A stretch of DNA of 64,000 nt from Sphingomonas sp. OV641 (GTDB lineage: Bacteria > Pseudomonadota > Alphaproteobacteria > Sphingomonadales > Sphingomonadaceae): contig NZ_FNZB01000007.1 of the NCBI RefSeq assembly GCF_900109205.1, forward strand, positions 1-64,000. The letters are read 5' to 3'. Both the position numbers and the translations under genes were made by a program. Numbering within the stretch: position 1 is the first letter of the stretch; every line of letters begins with the position of its first letter. A model generated the notes under the pieces. It saw nothing but the letters and a program-made list of their open reading frames with translations, was not told the origin of the DNA and did not search any database. This document shows positions 60,992 to 64,000 of this stretch, one piece after another.

Positions 60992-61909
60992 TTGTCCCGG
61001 GAGATCCCGGTCAGTTTCGATCAGCCGCTTGCACGTCATCACAAGCTGATTGGCGGTTGGGTCGCATCGCGCGACCAGACGGCACGGCGTTGCACGCGCG
61101 CTGAGGCTCGACGCCGCATCGAGCGCGTTTTCGATAAGGCGGTTCTGGATATTCTCAGGCCGCTCGAACTGGCCGAACTGCGCGTCGCCGTCCTCAACAG
61201 CGAGGACATGGACGCGCCGGCCATCGCCATCGTCTGCGACAGTATGGGACAGCTCGACCTCGGCTGGATCGAGACCAGCGACGCCCAGATCGGCTGGCGC
61301 GCCGCTGCCTATACCGCGCTCGCCCGGACCATGGGCTCAGCGCTTCCGATCTTCGGCTACGACGATCTCTTCGAAGAAATCTCGATGTACTATTGGGATG
61401 GCGAAATCGAGGACAAAGCCGCTCGCGACGCGCTCGTGGCCTATCATGGTGCCGATCCGGAGGATCTTGAAGACACCATCCTTCCCTCTGACATGAATGA
61501 CAGAAGGCCGGACTGGATGATCGCGGCGAACGCAGCGCCGCTGCGGTCGCTGCCGAACGGCCTGCGCAGCGCGCTTCGCAATCTGCGATGCAGCCACCGG
61601 GCGCTTCGGGCCCTGCCGGATGAGAAGAACGCCTGGCATTTCGACGGCGCGACCCTCCACGAATATCTGCCGGACCTGGAGGAGTGCTCGTCATTGCCTC
61701 CTCTGACGCTCGTGCCCGTCGAGCAGTTCGCGCGCGAGGTCGACGATGTCGCACGCCACGGCATGGAATACGGTTTCATGGACATCGCCGGCCTCTGCCC
61801 GTTGCCGGACGCCGCTCGCGTCACCGATTGGTTCGCATCGCTCGAGGCGGGCGCCCGGCTTCTGCTCGCCGCCCAAGAGCTGATCCAGCTCGATCCCGAC
61901 ACCCTGTGA
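60992..61909 (+). CDS. PRTRC system protein F
   Basis: About 305 residues, soluble, of unknown function. Conserved-looking stretches are IPVSFDQPLARHHKLIGGWV, LAELRVAVLNSEDMDAPAIA, YDDLFEEISMYYWDGEIED and LPDAARVTDWFASLEAGARLLLAAQ. It is assigned as PRTRC F from its place just before PRTRC B, A and ThiF. The frame is open much earlier, but the plausible start is TTG 60992, after the stop of the preceding fragment; no good RBS is seen, so the start may have been disturbed by the nearby insertion. Confidence 0.65.
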   Translation: MSREIPVSFDQPLARHHKLIGGWVASRDQTARRCTRAEARRRIERVFDKAVLDILRPLELAELRVAVLNSEDMDAPAIAIVCDSMGQLDLGWIETSDAQIGWRAAAYTALARTMGSALPIFGYDDLFEEISMYYWDGEIEDKAARDALVAYHGADPEDLEDTILPSDMNDRRPDWMIAANAAPLRSLPNGLRSALRNLRCSHRALRALPDEKNAWHFDGATLHEYLPDLEECSSLPPLTLVPVEQFAREVDDVARHGMEYGFMDIAGLCPLPDAARVTDWFASLEAGARLLLAAQELIQLDPDTL

Positions 61910-61916
61910 GGCAGCC

Positions 61917-62744
61917 ATGTCAAAGCATTCGACCCAATTCGAAGCCACCGCCGGCGGGCTGGTGCTGACCAACGCCATCCTGCTTTATCGAACCGAGGCC
62001 GCGAGAAGCGGCACGCGCTACGGCGCTCCCGGCCAGGATGGGCGGGCGTTCGCCAGCCTTCATCACATCGAGCATGATGACGACGCCGGGCCGAGGATCG
62101 CCGCCGGCAAGCCGCTGACACGGGCGCACCTGCGCCAATGGTCCGAGGCCTTGGGTCGCGCCGCCGCGCCCGAGCTCCTCCCGCACAACGTGCTCGTTGC
62201 GCACCAGGATCTCCTCGCGTGGTGGATCCCGGCGGAGGTTCGTCCGGCCTACTTCAATCTGAGCACGCCGCTCGCCGGCCTGAAGGCTCTTTCCACCAGA
62301 ACGGTGGTTTCGGTCCCTTACCCGGCCCACCTGCTCGTTGCCACGAAGCGATCGCTGGGAGTCTACGCGCTTCGAGAGGATGAGCGGCCGACTGCCGACT
62401 CTATCGTCTTCCATTCGCCGATCCTCAATGTCTACGCCGACGGCACGCTTTGCTGGGGGAATATCCCGAAGCCCGGAACGCTGTCCGTCTCCGCCATCCC
62501 GGACTTCGAGCGGGCATTGTTCGAGTCCTGGTCGACTCATCCCAATCACGGGCAGGACCAGACGGTCTCGGGCAAGGGTGGACTCATCTCCCTCTGGGAC
62601 GACCTTGCGGCGCGCCGCGCCGCCCGCTTCCCGGTCAGGCGTCTCAAGGCTTTCGCCGTCAAACGTCGGTCGGTTGCGGCATCGTCCCGCAAGGCTATCG
62701 AGCCGCTGACGCTTGGCCAACTCATCGAAAGGACGAGACGATGA
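61917..62744 (+). CDS. PRTRC system protein B
   Basis: A 275-residue cytosolic protein of unknown biochemical function. Family-like stretches are LTRAHLRQWSEALGRAAAPEL, LVAHQDLLAWWIPAEVRPAYFN and FHSPILNVYADGTLCWGNIPKPG. It starts 8 bases after PRTRC F and overlaps PRTRC A by ATGA. The cluster is found on plasmids together with ParB-like, JAMM-like and ThiF-like members, but its role is not known. Confidence 0.8.
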   Translation: MSKHSTQFEATAGGLVLTNAILLYRTEAARSGTRYGAPGQDGRAFASLHHIEHDDDAGPRIAAGKPLTRAHLRQWSEALGRAAAPELLPHNVLVAHQDLLAWWIPAEVRPAYFNLSTPLAGLKALSTRTVVSVPYPAHLLVATKRSLGVYALREDERPTADSIVFHSPILNVYADGTLCWGNIPKPGTLSVSAIPDFERALFESWSTHPNHGQDQTVSGKGGLISLWDDLAARRAARFPVRRLKAFAVKRRSVAASSRKAIEPLTLGQLIERTRR

Positions 62745-63400
62745 CGGCTCTCGCCGATGACCCCACGGCGGCTGCCTTGCTCGCGGCCGTCCCGTGCTTC
62801 CCTGCGCCGCCGAGCGGCAGCTCACCCGGCCTGGACGCGGTACGGGCTTCGCGCGCGGGCCATTGCCTCGCGATCGGCCGAGACGGCGTCTTCCTGATTG
62901 TCAGGCGCCCGCGGCTCGAGCTCGATGTGCCTGTCACGCCGCCGATTGCCGCCTACCTTCCCTATGGCAGCGTGGGCGAGCCTCGCGCCAACCTTCGGTG
63001 CGGCCTGATACCGCGGGCGTTCTTGGCCCAGATCATCGATCATTTCGGCGCGGCGCTGCCCAATGAGGCGGCCGCCTTCATCGTGTGGGACGAGGACGAT
63101 CGGCGCTTCCTTCTCGATTTCCCGCAGATCGACCAGGCGACGCCGTCGCGCCTGGTCTATCGGACACCTGTCCTGCCCGGGAACCGCCACATCGTCTGCG
63201 ATATCCACAGCCACGGCCATGGCCGGGCCTTCTTCAGCGCCACGGACGATGCCGATGACGCTCACGCGACCAAGATTGCGCTCGTCATCGGTCGCCTTGG
63301 CGGTCCCGACAGTCCCGAGTTTGCCTCTCGGCTTTGCGCCGGCGGGATGTTTCTTCCGCTCCCGCGCAGCCCCTTCGAAGGATACGGTCATGACGCCTGA
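62741..63400 (+). CDS. PRTRC system protein A (JAMM/Mov34-like)
   Basis: A 219-residue protein. The C-terminal half has a JAMM-type zinc metalloprotease motif: CDIHSHGHGRAFFSATDDAD, that is H-x-H, spacer, S-x-x-D (about residues 151-170). A Glu that could act upstream is in the stretch FIVWDEDDRRFLLDFPQ. JAMM enzymes cut isopeptide bonds to ubiquitin-like proteins. Here it is coupled by overlap to an E1-like ThiF gene, so a conjugation or deconjugation role is plausible but not shown. Confidence 0.85.
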   Translation: MTALADDPTAAALLAAVPCFPAPPSGSSPGLDAVRASRAGHCLAIGRDGVFLIVRRPRLELDVPVTPPIAAYLPYGSVGEPRANLRCGLIPRAFLAQIIDHFGAALPNEAAAFIVWDEDDRRFLLDFPQIDQATPSRLVYRTPVLPGNRHIVCDIHSHGHGRAFFSATDDADDAHATKIALVIGRLGGPDSPEFASRLCAGGMFLPLPRSPFEGYGHDA

Positions 63401-64000
63401 AACACGTGATCGCCACTTCCTGCCGGAAGGGCTCCACCACCGCGTAATCAATGTCGTTCTGATCGGGTGCGGGGGAAATGGCGCCCAGATTCTGATGGGC
63501 CTCCCCTCGCTCGATACGGCGTTGCGCGCAATTTCGTCGCGATCCCTTCATGTGATCGTGGTCGACGATGACGTCGTAACCGAGGCGAACCTCGGCCGGC
63601 AGCCCTTCTACCGCTGCGATCTCGGCAACTCCAAAGCCCATACGCTGACGGAGCGGATCAACCTTGCGCACGGTCTCGCCTGGCGAGCCGTTCACGGCCG
63701 AGCGCCCGAGGCGATCGATGTATCGGGGGCGGACATTCTGATCAGCTGCGTCGATACCGCCTCAGCTCGCCGCGCCCTCGGCGCCGCGCTCGGTGGAGGG
63801 TCCAAGGCACCCGCCTATTGGCTGGACCTCGGCAACCGCGCCGGCGATGGCCAATACATCATCGGCTGCCCCGCCGCTGCCCATCGCCGGAACGAGCGTC
63901 GCCTGCCCACCGTCCTCGAATATTTTCCGGAACTCGCTGACGAGAGCGTGCCGGACGACGACGCGCCATCCTGCTCGGTCGCCGAGGCCCTGGAGCGACA
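63390..64000 (+). CDS. PRTRC system ThiF/E1-like protein, cut by the window end
   Basis: The first 203 residues of an E1-like adenylating enzyme. It has the nucleotide loop VVLIGCGGNGAQILMGL, the acidic ribose-binding DDDVVTEANLGRQPFYRCDLG with the following Lys (NSKAHTL), ILISCVDTASARRALG, and a Cys in DDDAPSCSVAEALE at the position of the usual ThiF catalytic region. ATG 63390 overlaps PRTRC A by 11 bases. The protein continues beyond the right edge. Confidence 0.88.
   Translation, partial: MTPETRDRHFLPEGLHHRVINVVLIGCGGNGAQILMGLPSLDTALRAISSRSLHVIVVDDDVVTEANLGRQPFYRCDLGNSKAHTLTERINLAHGLAWRAVHGRAPEAIDVSGADILISCVDTASARRALGAALGGGSKAPAYWLDLGNRAGDGQYIIGCPAAAHRRNERRLPTVLEYFPELADESVPDDDAPSCSVAEALER

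Noticed and set aside
1..64000. CRISPR arrays, rRNA or tRNA genes
   Set aside because: No regularly spaced repeat array and no conserved rRNA or tRNA sequence blocks were noticed on reading. The iterons at 54072-54292 are unevenly spaced origin repeats, not CRISPR.

Overview
The window looks like part of a large plasmid from an alphaproteobacterium of the sphingomonad group (Sphingobium, Novosphingobium or Sphingomonas type). I infer this from the high GC content, the sphingomonad-style copper genes, the truncated Ti-type TraA next to a DUF6118 gene, and a ParA/ParB/RepA backbone followed by PRTRC genes. No rRNA, tRNA or CRISPR array was seen.

Layout. (1) 1-9309 is a mobile-element scrap yard: an orphan fliE, a DUF6118 gene, a TraA relaxase that has lost its N-terminal half, and a Tn3-family remnant with 38-bp ends that holds tnpA and acetyltransferase fragments. 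It continues with a copied piece of a fixL gene, a decayed catalase-like gene, tetR, a truncated thioesterase, an IS3-type element cut at one end, and the terminal repeat of a second Tn3-family element. (2) 9310-17691 holds copCD (copD cut by the Tn3 end), a CnrYXH-like ECF sigma module, copAB, a DUF305 gene with an amber codon, and fixLJ. (3) 17.7-24.9 kb has a lone receiver protein and a leftward operon of aldehyde dehydrogenase, alcohol dehydrogenase, a second copA and copB, and an MFS transporter. (4) 25-32.3 kb has small secreted Met/His-rich proteins, a CueO-like oxidase, a tandem universal stress protein, a GH94-like fragment and a HAD phosphatase. (5) 32.4-37.8 kb is a leftward MerR-led operon: two lipoproteins, a membrane-anchored flavin/2Fe-2S reductase, a membrane cytochrome-b-like protein, a seven-heme cytochrome c, a DUF1622 protein and a Csp-type copper storage protein. 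(6) 37.9-46.6 kb has further small copper proteins and cusCBA plus cusF. (7) 46.8-51.5 kb has a nuclease-like gene, a tyrosine recombinase and two plasmid proteins of unknown role. (8) 51.5-64 kb is the plasmid backbone: parB, three parS-like palindromes, parA, an iteron origin, repA, a toprim protein, and a strawberry-notch-type helicase/methyltransferase cut by a tandem-recombinase element. The PRTRC genes F, B, A (JAMM protease-like) and ThiF (E1-like) follow.

How it works together. Most of 9.3-46.6 kb is a copper-handling island. It combines periplasmic oxidation and binding (CopA, CueO-like, CopC, Csp, CusF), outer-membrane CopB, Cus efflux, and probably an electron-transfer chain facing the periplasm. 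Two regulatory circuits can be read from the DNA. An ECF sigma circuit has four promoters of matching architecture (AGGGnn, 12 bp, TGCGTATT) upstream of copCD, its own operon, copAB and a DUF305 gene. A MerR circuit has GGACCATGGTCC operators at its own promoter and at a small secreted-protein gene. The strongest candidates for new biology are the reductase/cytochrome/Csp operon and the plasmid JAMM plus E1 pair of the PRTRC cluster.
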